Origin: Xanthomonas sp. 10-10
GTDB taxonomy: Bacteria > Pseudomonadota > Gammaproteobacteria > Xanthomonadales > Xanthomonadaceae
Assembly: GCF_040182365.1 (NCBI RefSeq)
Contig: NZ_CP144460.1
Coordinates: 3,782,001-3,846,000 of the forward strand
Reading direction: 5' to 3'
DNA length: 64,000 nt
In this document: in pieces, positions 56,687 through 64,000 of the stretch
How the letters are laid out: the number at the start of each line of letters is the position of its first letter
Numbering within the stretch: position 1 is the stretch's first letter
Notes under the pieces: model-generated
Told to the model about the DNA's origin: nothing
The model's input: only the letters and a program-made list of their open reading frames with translations
Databases searched by the model: none
Program-made: the position numbers and the translations under genes

Positions 56687-59600
56687 ATGAAGGATCTTGA
56701 GCGTTGGATGCACGAAAAAAGTCCTCGCGGCACTTTGTTTGGACTTCTGCTTGCACTCGTTGCAGCGCTTTCTTATTTGGTCCCAATGCAAAAGGCTTAC
56801 GCTGGAGACTCAGCTCTTTGCAATGCGGGCACTAGCCTATGTGACCAAGGGCAGGCATATCTCAATGCTTTGAGGGAAGGCAACGAAGCGATTTGCATCT
56901 CTGGAGGCGTAAATATTCACAGTGGAAAAGTGAACGATCGAACATACACCCAGCGTTACGAAGCAGTCGTCGAATGCTATCGCGCATTTGATAACTTCAC
57001 TTGGGTTTCCTATTTAGACAGTAGCTTTTACGCCTCCACCTGCACCGCTCGCCCATCCATTGCACCTGCAGCCGGCAGCACCGGCAAAGTCTGCCAACAA
57101 GGCTGCGAGTACACCGTCGGCACCAACGGCAGCCAGCCAGTCGCCACGCCCAACGGCGCAGTCTGCGCATCTCCTCCACCAATCGATCCCGGCAAGAACA
57201 ACGGCTGTTGCGACGCCACCACCGGGCCGACCACGGCTGGCAACCCCGCTAACGTGTTCACCGGGGCCAAACTCGAAACCGCAGTCGATTACCGCGCCCC
57301 GGTTGGACATCTGGAGTTCGTACGCTATTACAGCAGCGCAGCTGGCTTGCAACCCGTTACCGCACTCGGTTCCACATGGCGGCATAGCTACGCACGTGCA
57401 TTGACGGTGGCCGATGCAGCAACCGTGGTCCTGACCCGTCCCAGCGGCAATTTCTACACCTTCAAGAAGTCTGCCAACGGGACCTGGACGCCCGACTGGG
57501 ACGTGCGCGAAGTGCTGACCGAACTCCTCGACAACGGCGTGCGGACCGGCTGGCAAGTCACCACTGCAGACGATATGCAGGAAACCTTCGGCCCCGACGG
57601 CAAACTGACCGGCATGGCCTATCCGGATGGCGAGCGACTGACGTTGACCTATGCCGGCGCGCAATTGCAGTCGGTGCGGGACCTACGCGGCCGGCAGATC
57701 GTATTTACCTACCAAGCCGGCAGGATCGTCCAGGCCACGCTCCCCGATGGCTCAATCCTCGGTTATGGCTATGACACCCAAGGACGCTTGAGCTCGGTGG
57801 CCTTGCAGGCGGCAGGGGCATCGGCCTCCTCAATGGTGGCCAGCTATGGATATGGCGATTCACGTTTTCCGGATGCGCTGACGACACATCGCGATGCACA
57901 AGGCCAGGTCTATGCGTCATGGAGCTACGATGCGCAAAAACGCGTGACCCGCAGCGTGCATGGCAATCCAGCAGGCGCGATCGACCAATTCACGATTGCC
58001 TATGCAGGTACCGCCTCTACCGTCACAACGCCATCAGAAAACACCATCACGCGCACTGGCCTTTCCAAGCTCGGCCAGGCCAAGGTGGCAGCTGTCAAAG
58101 GGCTGTGCCCGGAATGCACAGGTGCGTCGTTCCAGTCCCGCAGCTATGACGGCAATGGCTATCCCGATCTGGAGGTCGATTTTGCCGGCGTCTCCACTGA
58201 CTGGAACTACAACCATCGCGGCCTCCTGACCAGCAGGATCGATGCCGCCAACGATACGGCCGGCCGCAAGCGCACGATGCAAACCGACTGGCACGCCAGC
58301 TTGCGTCAACCTGTAGACCGCCGCAGCTATGACGCCGCCAATGCGCTGGTGGCCAGGACAACCTGGACCTACAACGCCAGAGGCCAGGCACTGACCGTCT
58401 CGCAACTCGACCCCGCCGGCGCTGCAGCGCGTGTCGCCACGCGGCGCTATTGCGAAGATGCCGATGTCGCTGCAGGCAGCTGTCCGCTAGCAGGTGCGCT
58501 GCTGTCCAGCGATGGCCCGCGCACCGATATCGCCGACAGCACGAGCTACAGCTACTACCTCAGCGATGATGCGAGCTGCGCCGCAACACCTACGACCTGT
58601 GCGCATCGCAAAGGCGACTTGTGGAAAGTCACAAGCGCCCTAGGCCGCGTCACCGAATACCTGGCCTACGACGGCGCCGGCCGCCCGCTGTCCATCAAGG
58701 ACGCCAACGGCATCGTCACCGACTACAGCTACCACCCGCGCGGTTGGCTGACCGCCACCAAGGTGCGCGGGGCCGATGCGTCCAGCGAGGCCGATGACCG
58801 CATCACCCGCATCGACTACTGGCCCACCGGCCTGGTCAAGCAGGTCACCCAGCCCGATGGCGCGTTCACCGCCTTCACCTACGATGCCGCGCATCGGCTG
58901 ACCGATATCACCGATAACGTGGGCAACACCATCCACTACACCCTGGACAATGCCGGCAATCGCGTCAAGGAAGACACCAAGGACGCGGCCGGCACGTTGA
59001 AGCGCACGCTTTCGCGCGTCTACAACGAGCTCGGCCAACTCAAGACGCAGGCCACCGCCGTGGGCGATCCCACCGACTTCGGCTACGACGCCAACGGCAA
59101 CCCCACCACCGTGACCGATGCGCTGGCAACCGCAACCCAGAGCGAATACGACCCGCTCAACCGGCTCTCGCGCACGCTGCAGGATGTGGCCGGCATCAAG
59201 GCGGGCACCACCTTCGACTACGACGCGCTGGACAACCTCACAAAGGTCACCGACCCCAAGGGCCTGGATACCAAATACGAGTACAACGGCTTTGGCGATC
59301 TGGTGAAGCTCACCAGCCCGGACACCGGCGTCACCAGCTACACCTACGACAGCGCCGGCAACCGCGCCACCCAGACCGACGCGCGCGGCAATACCACCGC
59401 CTACGGCTACGACGCGCTCAATCGCCTGACCAAGGTCACCTACCCCACCAGCGGCCTCAACGTCAGCTACACCCACGACGTGACGCAGACGGCCTGCGCG
59501 AACGGGGAGACCTTCTCCATCGGCCGCCTGACCAGGATGCAGGACGGCGGCGCCATCACCCAGTACTGCTACAACCGCTTCGGCGATCTGGTGCGCAAGG

Positions 59601-61150
59601 TGCAGACCAGCAACGGCAAGGCGCTGGTACTGCGCTACGACTACACCGTCGGCGGCCAGTTGCGCCGCATGACCTATCCCGACGGTGCAGTGGTCGATTA
59701 TGTGCGCAACTCGCAAGGCCAGACCACCGAGGTCGGCGTGACCCCGGCCGGCGGCAGCCGCCAGGTGCTGCTGGGCAACGCCAGCTACTACCCGTTCGGT
59801 CCGGCTGCCGGCTGGACCTATGGCAATGGCCGAATCCTCGCCCGCCAGTACGATCTGGACTACCGCCCGCAGGCGATTCAGGACACCCGCCCGGGTGGGC
59901 TGGACGTGGGCTTCGGCTTCGACCCGGCCGGCAACCTCACCGCACTGACCCCAGCCGGCAATCCCACGCCCGAAATCGGCCTGGGCTACGATGCCCTGGG
60001 CCGCCTGACCGGCCTCAAGGACGGCCGCACCGGTACCCTGATCGACGGCTACAGCTACGACGCCACCGGCAACCGCCTCAGCGCCAAGGTCGGCACTGCC
60101 ACGCAGGCCTACACCTACCCGGCCGACAGCCACCGCCTCAGTGCGGTGGCCGGCGTGGCCCGCAGTTACGACGCTACCGGCAACACCACCGCCATCGGCG
60201 GCACCGCGCGCCAATACACCTACGACACCACCGGCCGCATGACCCAGGCCCGCCGCGCCGGCGCGGTGACCATGAACTACCGCTACAACGGCCGTGGCGA
60301 GCAGGTGCGCCGCTTCTTAGGCACCACCAACACCTACACGCTCTATGACGAAGCAGGCCATTGGCTAGGCGACTACGACAGCAACGGCGCGCCCAAGCAG
60401 CAGGCGATCTGGCTGGACGACCTACCGGTCGGCCTGCTAGCCAATGCCAACACGCTGTACTACATCGAACCCGACCACCTGGGCAGCCCACGCGTGGTGA
60501 TCGACCCCACCCGCGATGTGGCGGTGTGGACGTGGAGCTTGAAGGGCGAAGCCTTCGGCAACACCGCGCCAAATCAGGATCCTGATGGGGATGGTGCGGC
60601 GGTGATATTGGATATGCGGTTTCCGGGGCAGCGGTACGACGCTGCGAGTGGATTCAATCAAAACTTCTTCAGAGATTACGAATCTTATACTGGCCGCTAT
60701 GTCGAATCAGACCCTACTGGCCTTATTGGCGGCATTAGTACGTATTCCTATGTAAGCTCTGATCCCTACAATTTCGTCGACATATACGGACTTGAAATTG
60801 TTTTACCGTGGCTGGCACCCACCCTAGCAAGACCAGCGGTGCTACCACGCCCTATCGCTACGCCGCTCGATTCCGCAGCCCCAATTCCCTGGAGTGGACA
60901 AGAAGATCCGAATGGCGAGTATTGCCGAAGCCTTGCGAGGAAAATTGAGAATACTAGCCAAGAAATTTATGGAAAGAGGTACCCTGATCTACTTTCAAAT
61001 CCCGCCGGCCTCCCCTGGCGGATCGGGCCCGGCGAAGCACTAAAAGACACGGTTAGGGGTCATGAAAAACTACTAAATAGAAGGCTTGGCGAACTTCGAA
61101 AGTTGGAAAATGAATATTCTCGCAAATGCCAAAGATGGGCATGCCTGTGA
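56687..61150 (+). CDS. RHS-repeat polymorphic toxin-like protein
   Basis: A 1487-residue exported RHS protein. The N-terminus has a membrane/signal segment (TLFGLLLALVAALSYLVPMQKAYAG, about 16-40), then a cysteine-bearing region (40-190), an entry segment NPANVFTGAKLETAVDYRAPVGHLEFVRYYSS, and some 1100 residues of YD repeats (for example YDANGNPTTVTDA, YDPLNRL). The core ends IEPDHLGSPRVV ... FPGQRYDAASGFNQNFFRDYESYTGRYVESDPTGLIGG ... DIYGL. The last about 118 residues (60794-61147) form a variable tip, unrecognised, rich in Lys/Arg/Glu. GC is low at both ends and high in the middle. The ATG at 56687 has GAGG just upstream; the frame opens earlier at 56477. Likely a contact-dependent toxin with the next gene as immunity. 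Confidence 0.85.
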   Translation: MKDLERWMHEKSPRGTLFGLLLALVAALSYLVPMQKAYAGDSALCNAGTSLCDQGQAYLNALREGNEAICISGGVNIHSGKVNDRTYTQRYEAVVECYRAFDNFTWVSYLDSSFYASTCTARPSIAPAAGSTGKVCQQGCEYTVGTNGSQPVATPNGAVCASPPPIDPGKNNGCCDATTGPTTAGNPANVFTGAKLETAVDYRAPVGHLEFVRYYSSAAGLQPVTALGSTWRHSYARALTVADAATVVLTRPSGNFYTFKKSANGTWTPDWDVREVLTELLDNGVRTGWQVTTADDMQETFGPDGKLTGMAYPDGERLTLTYAGAQLQSVRDLRGRQIVFTYQAGRIVQATLPDGSILGYGYDTQGRLSSVALQAAGASASSMVASYGYGDSRFPDALTTHRDAQGQVYASWSYDAQKRVTRSVHGNPAGAIDQFTIAYAGTASTVTTPSENTITRTGLSKLGQAKVAAVKGLCPECTGASFQSRSYDGNGYPDLEVDFAGVSTDWNYNHRGLLTSRIDAANDTAGRKRTMQTDWHASLRQPVDRRSYDAANALVARTTWTYNARGQALTVSQLDPAGAAARVATRRYCEDADVAAGSCPLAGALLSSDGPRTDIADSTSYSYYLSDDASCAATPTTCAHRKGDLWKVTSALGRVTEYLAYDGAGRPLSIKDANGIVTDYSYHPRGWLTATKVRGADASSEADDRITRIDYWPTGLVKQVTQPDGAFTAFTYDAAHRLTDITDNVGNTIHYTLDNAGNRVKEDTKDAAGTLKRTLSRVYNELGQLKTQATAVGDPTDFGYDANGNPTTVTDALATATQSEYDPLNRLSRTLQDVAGIKAGTTFDYDALDNLTKVTDPKGLDTKYEYNGFGDLVKLTSPDTGVTSYTYDSAGNRATQTDARGNTTAYGYDALNRLTKVTYPTSGLNVSYTHDVTQTACANGETFSIGRLTRMQDGGAITQYCYNRFGDLVRKVQTSNGKALVLRYDYTVGGQLRRMTYPDGAVVDYVRNSQGQTTEVGVTPAGGSRQVLLGNASYYPFGPAAGWTYGNGRILARQYDLDYRPQAIQDTRPGGLDVGFGFDPAGNLTALTPAGNPTPEIGLGYDALGRLTGLKDGRTGTLIDGYSYDATGNRLSAKVGTATQAYTYPADSHRLSAVAGVARSYDATGNTTAIGGTARQYTYDTTGRMTQARRAGAVTMNYRYNGRGEQVRRFLGTTNTYTLYDEAGHWLGDYDSNGAPKQQAIWLDDLPVGLLANANTLYYIEPDHLGSPRVVIDPTRDVAVWTWSLKGEAFGNTAPNQDPDGDGAAVILDMRFPGQRYDAASGFNQNFFRDYESYTGRYVESDPTGLIGGISTYSYVSSDPYNFVDIYGLEIVLPWLAPTLARPAVLPRPIATPLDSAAPIPWSGQEDPNGEYCRSLARKIENTSQEIYGKRYPDLLSNPAGLPWRIGPGEALKDTVRGHEKLLNRRLGELRKLENEYSRKCQRWACL

Positions 61151-61160
61151 TCAATAAAAA

Positions 61161-61469
61161 ATGAAGAAAAATAGAAGTGAGGCTGCCCGCGCCATTGGAA
61201 AACTAATATCCTCCATTCAAAAAGAATGGGGGGATGAGCTCGGCTGCGGCAATGCCGAGATTACAGAGAATGTAATGGGAGCGGCACACAAACTCTTACA
61301 AGCAGAGACATCAGGTAAATTGCTTGAGGAGTTGGCACAATTGAACGTGCGTCAATATCTCGGGGATTTATGGGTTCAATCTCACCCTAGCGTCAAGCCA
61401 GCAATCACCGCAATAGAAAATGCCATAAATAAAATCAACTCGTCGCAGAACACCAGAGGTCAAGGTTAA
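61161..61469 (+). CDS. putative cognate immunity protein of the RHS toxin
   Basis: A 102-residue, probably all-helical protein (KLISSIQKEWGDELGCGNAEITENVMGAAHKLLQ, NVRQYLGDLWVQSHPSVKPAITAIENAINKI) with no signal peptide or membrane helix. It starts ten bases after the RHS stop, has similarly low GC to the toxin tip, and matches no family I recognise. Small co-directional genes at this position in RHS loci are usually immunity genes; this is inferred from position. No strong ribosome site, so translation may be coupled to the RHS gene. Confidence 0.65.
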   Translation: MKKNRSEAARAIGKLISSIQKEWGDELGCGNAEITENVMGAAHKLLQAETSGKLLEELAQLNVRQYLGDLWVQSHPSVKPAITAIENAINKINSSQNTRGQG

Positions 61470-61652
61470 TTAGCGATTCTGACTAAAACATTCCTCGCAA
61501 AGAAACCGAATCACTCTTAATTCCGGAGTTACGCGTAAATTTCTAGCGATGGCACTCACACTACTGAAATCTTTATTCGGGGGCAGTTGACATCCCAATC
61601 GACCAGTAGCAACCTCTGCCTCAAGGAGCGTAGAAACTCCTCTCATAGCGGT

Positions 61653-61682
61653 ACCCACCTCCGTCAAACTGGTGGGTTTTTT
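61653..61682 (+). terminator. Rho-independent terminator of the RHS operon
   Basis: ACCCACC (61653-61659) and GGTGGGT (61671-61677) form a 7-bp stem over an 11-nt loop, then a run of T residues to 61682. It separates the RHS/immunity pair from the symE leader. Confidence 0.8.
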
Positions 61683-61719
61683 GTGCCTGTTCGAAGGCGC
61701 AAGCCGACGCGATGCCTGC

Positions 61720-61819
61720 GTCGGGAGGGCGGCTAATACAACACTCCTTCTGGAGGAATACGCCCGCCGGCTATGAGCGGTTTCTAACCTCCCGACATCC
61801 CGTCGCCGGCCGGCGACGG
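61720..61819 (+). ncRNA. structured leader of symE (candidate cis-regulatory RNA)
   Basis: GTCGGGAGG (61720-61728) is perfectly complementary to CCTCCCGAC (61788-61796), enclosing GGCGG/CCGCC and a CTCC-TTCT-GGAG hairpin (61744-61755). Directly after lies a 20-bp perfect palindrome (61800-61819, CCGTCGCCGG mirrored), followed by TGCCTATTTTT and then the ribosome site of the leader ORF. The hairpin plus T-run looks like an attenuator. Pairing was done by eye; no covariation has been tested. Confidence 0.6.
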
Positions 61820-61846
61820 TGCCTATTTTTCGAAGGAGGCGTTGTC

Positions 61847-61915
61847 ATGACAGATGCATCGATATTGGCTGGTGGGCGTCGTCGCTCGGTGGTGCTGGCG
61901 GAGGTGAGGCGATGA
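61847..61915 (+). CDS. 22-residue leader peptide ORF upstream of symE
   Basis: MTDASILAGGRRRSVVLAEV plus two arginines, with a strong ribosome site (AAGGAGG, seven bases upstream of the ATG). Its TGA overlaps the symE ATG (ATGA), implying translational coupling. Arginine-rich; codons include CGT CGT CGC. It could be a regulatory leader peptide or simply a coupling device. Too short for homology calls. Confidence 0.6.
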   Translation: MTDASILAGGRRRSVVLAEVRR

Positions 61916-62307
61916 GCCGGGCGCAGTCTCCAACCGCCAAGCGGTCCAAATCAAATGCCAAGCGCGCCGCTACCGCAAAGCGGTCGACCACGCCGGCAAA
62001 GGACACGCAGCCCATGCGGCTGGTGCCCTCGCCCACGTTCGATGTGGACAACCTGGACGTCGACCGTCGCCACAGGCCTCGCGTGGACGATCTGCCGCCG
62101 CGTCCACCGCGCAAGGCGCGCACGCCAACGCGCTGCACGGTAGGTTATGCGTTCTACGATGCAGAACCCGGCCGGCCGCATAGCCAGCGGATTCCCAGCG
62201 TGTGCTTGCGCGGGCTGTGGCTGGAGCAGTTGGGGTTTGCGGTTGGGTGCAAGCTGCAGATCACTGCGCGCGAGGGCGAGTTGGTGGTGACGGTGGTGGA
62301 GCGCTGA
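61912..62307 (+). CDS. symE: SymE family type I toxin-like protein
   Basis: A 131-residue protein with a long basic, Lys/Ala/Arg-rich N-terminal tail (about 1-75) and a C-terminal SymE/AbrB-like fold: RCTVGYAFYDAEPGRPHSQRIPSVCLRGLWLEQLGFAVGCKLQITAREGELVVTVVE. In E. coli, SymE is SOS-induced, silenced by the antisense RNA SymR, and toxic; later work indicates nucleoid condensation. SymE-like genes are often found next to RHS loci, as here. GGAGGTGAGGCG precedes the ATG. No LexA box was recognised. Confidence 0.85.
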   Translation: MSRAQSPTAKRSKSNAKRAATAKRSTTPAKDTQPMRLVPSPTFDVDNLDVDRRHRPRVDDLPPRPPRKARTPTRCTVGYAFYDAEPGRPHSQRIPSVCLRGLWLEQLGFAVGCKLQITAREGELVVTVVER

Positions 62308-62362
62308 GCTGGGTTTTGGGTGCGGTTGTTGTTTGGAGGCCCTCAGTGGGGAGGACGATATG

Positions 62363-62398
62363 TGTAACGCCCTCGCGCACGAGTGCGCTCCTACAGAA
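62363..62398. repeat. partial REP-like element
   Basis: GTAACGCCCTCGCGCACGAG then TGCGCTCCTAC: a shortened relative of the elements at 31639 and 31801, between the symE and histidine kinase 3' ends. Confidence 0.6.
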
Positions 62399-62412
62399 AC
62401 GAGCGTAGTTGG

Positions 62413-63747
62413 TTAGCGGTGGAATGCCAGTGTTGCTATGACGCCGCGTTGCTGGCCCGGGCGTACGCTGACGCGCCAGCCGTATAGGTCGCAGAGGCGG
62501 CTGACGATCGACAGGCCGATGCCGCCGCCCTGCGAGTGGCCGGCGTGGGTGCCGCGGTAGCCGCGCTGGAACAGTTTGGCGGCATCCTCTTCGCTCAGGC
62601 CGGGGCCGGAGTCGATCACTTCCACGCAGTCGCCGCGCACGCGCACGCGCACCTGGCCGTCCTGGGTGTACTTGACCGCATTGCCGATCAGGTTGCCCAG
62701 CGCCACCGACAAGGCGGATTCGGGCGCATCGATGACCAGGTCGCGCTCGCCTTCCAGCAGCAGCTCCAGCGGTTTGCCGCCGAGCTGGGCGCGGTGCGCG
62801 TCGATCAGCTGTTCGGCCACCTTGGCGACATTGCTGCTGCCTTGCCCGCGCTCGTTGCGCGAGAGCAGCAGCAACGAGCCGATCAGGTCACTGCATTGTT
62901 GCTCGGCGCGCTGGATACGCTGCAGGCGTTGCAGCATCTTCTCGTCCAGGTTGGGCTTGGTGAGCAGCAGTTCGGTGGCGCCACGGATCACCGCCAGCGG
63001 GGTGCGCAATTCGTGGCTGACGTCGGCGTTGAACTCGCGGTCGCGCTGCACCACTTCGGTGAGGCGGGCCGAGTAATCGTCCAGCGCCTCGGCAAGCTGG
63101 CCCACTTCGTCATCCGGGAAGTGCGCGGCCAGCGGCTTGGGTTCGCTGGTGCCGCCGCGGTAGGCACGCAGGCGCGCGGCCAGGTCCGACACCGGGCGCA
63201 TCACCTTGGATGCGGACCACCAGCCGATCAACAACGAGAAGCCGCTGAACACCAGCACCGAGAGCATCAGCGTGCGCTTGAGCTGGATCTCGCCCTTGAG
63301 GGTCTGGGTCATGTCGTAGGCGAGGAAGAACCACTCGCTCGGTGTCTTGCGCACCGCCAGTTTGTACGAATACGCGTTGCCGCCGTCGTCCACGCCGGAG
63401 ATGGTATGGATGCCGTCGGGCAGTTGATACCACTCCGGCTGCTCCAGCCGCAGCGCATCGAACTTGTCGCTTTTGACCACGCGCCCGCGCATCTGCTGCA
63501 CCGGCAAATCCGGGTTACGCAGCGGGTCGGAATAGAACCGCTGCGCGAAGGCGTCGATATTGCGGTTCATTACGTCTTCGACCAGCTGGTTTTCCACGCG
63601 CGCACGCGCCCAGTTGGTGGCGAAGGCGAACAGCGTGGTCAGGCAGAACCCCAACAGCACGAACGACAGAATGATGCGGCTGCGCAGGCGCCGCCGGTAG
63701 CGGCCGCGCTTGCGCGCGGGCCGCAGGCCAATGGCACTCTCAGGCAT
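62413..63747 (-). CDS. two-component sensor histidine kinase, ColS-like
   Basis: About 444 residues. Two membrane helices (about 26-47 and 162-183) bracket a periplasmic domain of some 115 residues that contains RLEQPEWYQLPDG, an ExxE-type acidic pair as described for the metal-sensing ColS proteins. A HAMP domain (about 184-236) and kinase follow: H-box VSHELRTPLAVI, N-box NLIGNAVKYT, G-boxes DSGPGLS and GGGIGLSIV. It lies directly after its response regulator gene, overlapping it by eight bases from the ATG at 63747. ColS identity is a resemblance, not certain. Confidence 0.85.
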   Translation of the reverse strand: MPESAIGLRPARKRGRYRRRLRSRIILSFVLLGFCLTTLFAFATNWARARVENQLVEDVMNRNIDAFAQRFYSDPLRNPDLPVQQMRGRVVKSDKFDALRLEQPEWYQLPDGIHTISGVDDGGNAYSYKLAVRKTPSEWFFLAYDMTQTLKGEIQLKRTLMLSVLVFSGFSLLIGWWSASKVMRPVSDLAARLRAYRGGTSEPKPLAAHFPDDEVGQLAEALDDYSARLTEVVQRDREFNADVSHELRTPLAVIRGATELLLTKPNLDEKMLQRLQRIQRAEQQCSDLIGSLLLLSRNERGQGSSNVAKVAEQLIDAHRAQLGGKPLELLLEGERDLVIDAPESALSVALGNLIGNAVKYTQDGQVRVRVRGDCVEVIDSGPGLSEEDAAKLFQRGYRGTHAGHSQGGGIGLSIVSRLCDLYGWRVSVRPGQQRGVIATLAFHR

Positions 63748-64000
63748 CGGGCGAGGCGATGCGGTAGCCAATGCCGTGACGGGTCTGGATCATCGGCACG
63801 TCGAAAGGCTTGTCGACCACCGCGCGCAGACCGTGGATATGCACGCGCAGCGAATCCGAATCGGGCAATTCTTCGCCCCAGACGCGGGTTTCCAGCTCCT
63901 GGCGGGTAACCACGGCCGGCGATGCCTCCATCAACGCCTGCAGGATCTTCAGCGCGGTCGGGTTGAGCTGCAGCAGCTTGCCGCGGCGGCGCACCTCCAG
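63740..64000 (-). CDS. OmpR-family response regulator, C-terminal part
   Basis: The final 86 residues of a regulator whose receiver domain lies beyond the right edge. Seen: the winged-helix DNA-binding domain LQLNPTALKILQALMEASPAVVTRQELETRVWGEELPDSDSLRVHIHGLRAVVDKPFDVPMIQTRHGIGYRIA, complete with recognition helix and wing. The wording is ColR-like. It forms an operon with the downstream kinase gene, overlapping it at the stop. Its targets cannot be inferred here. Confidence 0.9.
   Translation of the reverse strand: MEVRRRGKLLQLNPTALKILQALMEASPAVVTRQELETRVWGEELPDSDSLRVHIHGLRAVVDKPFDVPMIQTRHGIGYRIASPDA

Noticed and set aside
58640-60214. 524-codon minus-strand frame opposite the RHS repeats
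   Set aside because: Periodic Gly/Val/Ala composition reflects the YD repeats on the other strand.
61470-61667. 65-codon minus-strand frame (ending LRVIRFLCEECFSQNR) after the immunity gene
   Set aside because: The translation looks protein-like, but it starts at TTG without a ribosome site inside a terminator hairpin; kept out unless homologues are found.
61600-61850. LexA operator controlling symE
   Set aside because: No CTG-N10-CAG or other LexA-like dyad seen upstream; the visible signals are RNA stems and a palindrome instead.
56454-62412. Prophage or integrase-borne island with att sites
   Set aside because: No integrase, transposase or tRNA is present at either edge; only a short tandem duplication was seen.

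Overview
The window is high-GC chromosomal DNA of a gammaproteobacterial plant-associated type, almost certainly Xanthomonas. This is inferred from protein character and order (sucDC next to pilSR and a type IV pilus cluster, a prepilin peptidase without its tetracysteine motif, otsB-GH15-otsA, bamD divergent from rluD) and from recurring short intergenic repeats typical of the genus. No search was run. No tRNA, rRNA, insertion sequence or CRISPR array was seen.

Region by region. 1-470: the 5' end of a btuB-like TonB receptor gene behind a well-conserved cobalamin riboswitch. 956-5106: metY, then clpB with a near-consensus sigma-32 promoter. 5244-12609: a sulfur-scavenging cluster on the minus strand (TonB receptor, flavin monooxygenase, YghZ-type aldo-keto reductase, ssuA, ssuC, ssuB). 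12879-19023: small housekeeping and hypothetical genes (GIY-YIG nuclease, GST, DUF3014-like protein, LprI-like secreted protein, purine/uracil-type permease, DUF3574-like lipoprotein). 19329-21764: a second complete TonB receptor. 21992-25939: the trehalose operon otsB, GH15 hydrolase, otsA. 26537-29014: PQQ glucose dehydrogenase. 29740-31608: a PAS-containing chemoreceptor. 31896-35658: DCC protein, DUF4166-like protein, pgeF and rluD, divergent from bamD. 35991-39027: secreted clan-A glycosidase, nadE and a DUF559 protein. 39281-39622: a 342-bp hexanucleotide microsatellite. 39747-41816: sucCD.

42049-56453 is the type IV pilus region: pilS, pilR, pilB, a four-gene sugar cassette (methyltransferase, two GT2 enzymes, small EamA/SMR-like membrane protein), pilA behind a textbook sigma-54 promoter, a low-GC multispanning TMTC-like protein, pilC, pilD and coaE. 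The simplest reading is that PilS/PilR drive pilA, PilB/PilC/PilD assemble the pilus, and the inserted genes make a lipid-linked sugar, flip it and attach it to pilin.

56454-62412 looks like an accessory insertion between coaE and a two-component system. It holds a mosaic 1487-residue RHS protein with a low-GC C-terminal tip, a likely cognate immunity gene, and a SymE-family toxin gene behind a structured leader with a 20-bp palindrome and a translationally coupled 22-residue ORF. The window ends in a ColS-like histidine kinase and the 3' end of its OmpR-family response regulator.

The strongest candidates for something new are the pilin-linked sugar cassette, the RHS tip/immunity pair with the structured symE leader, and the two-unit microsatellite.
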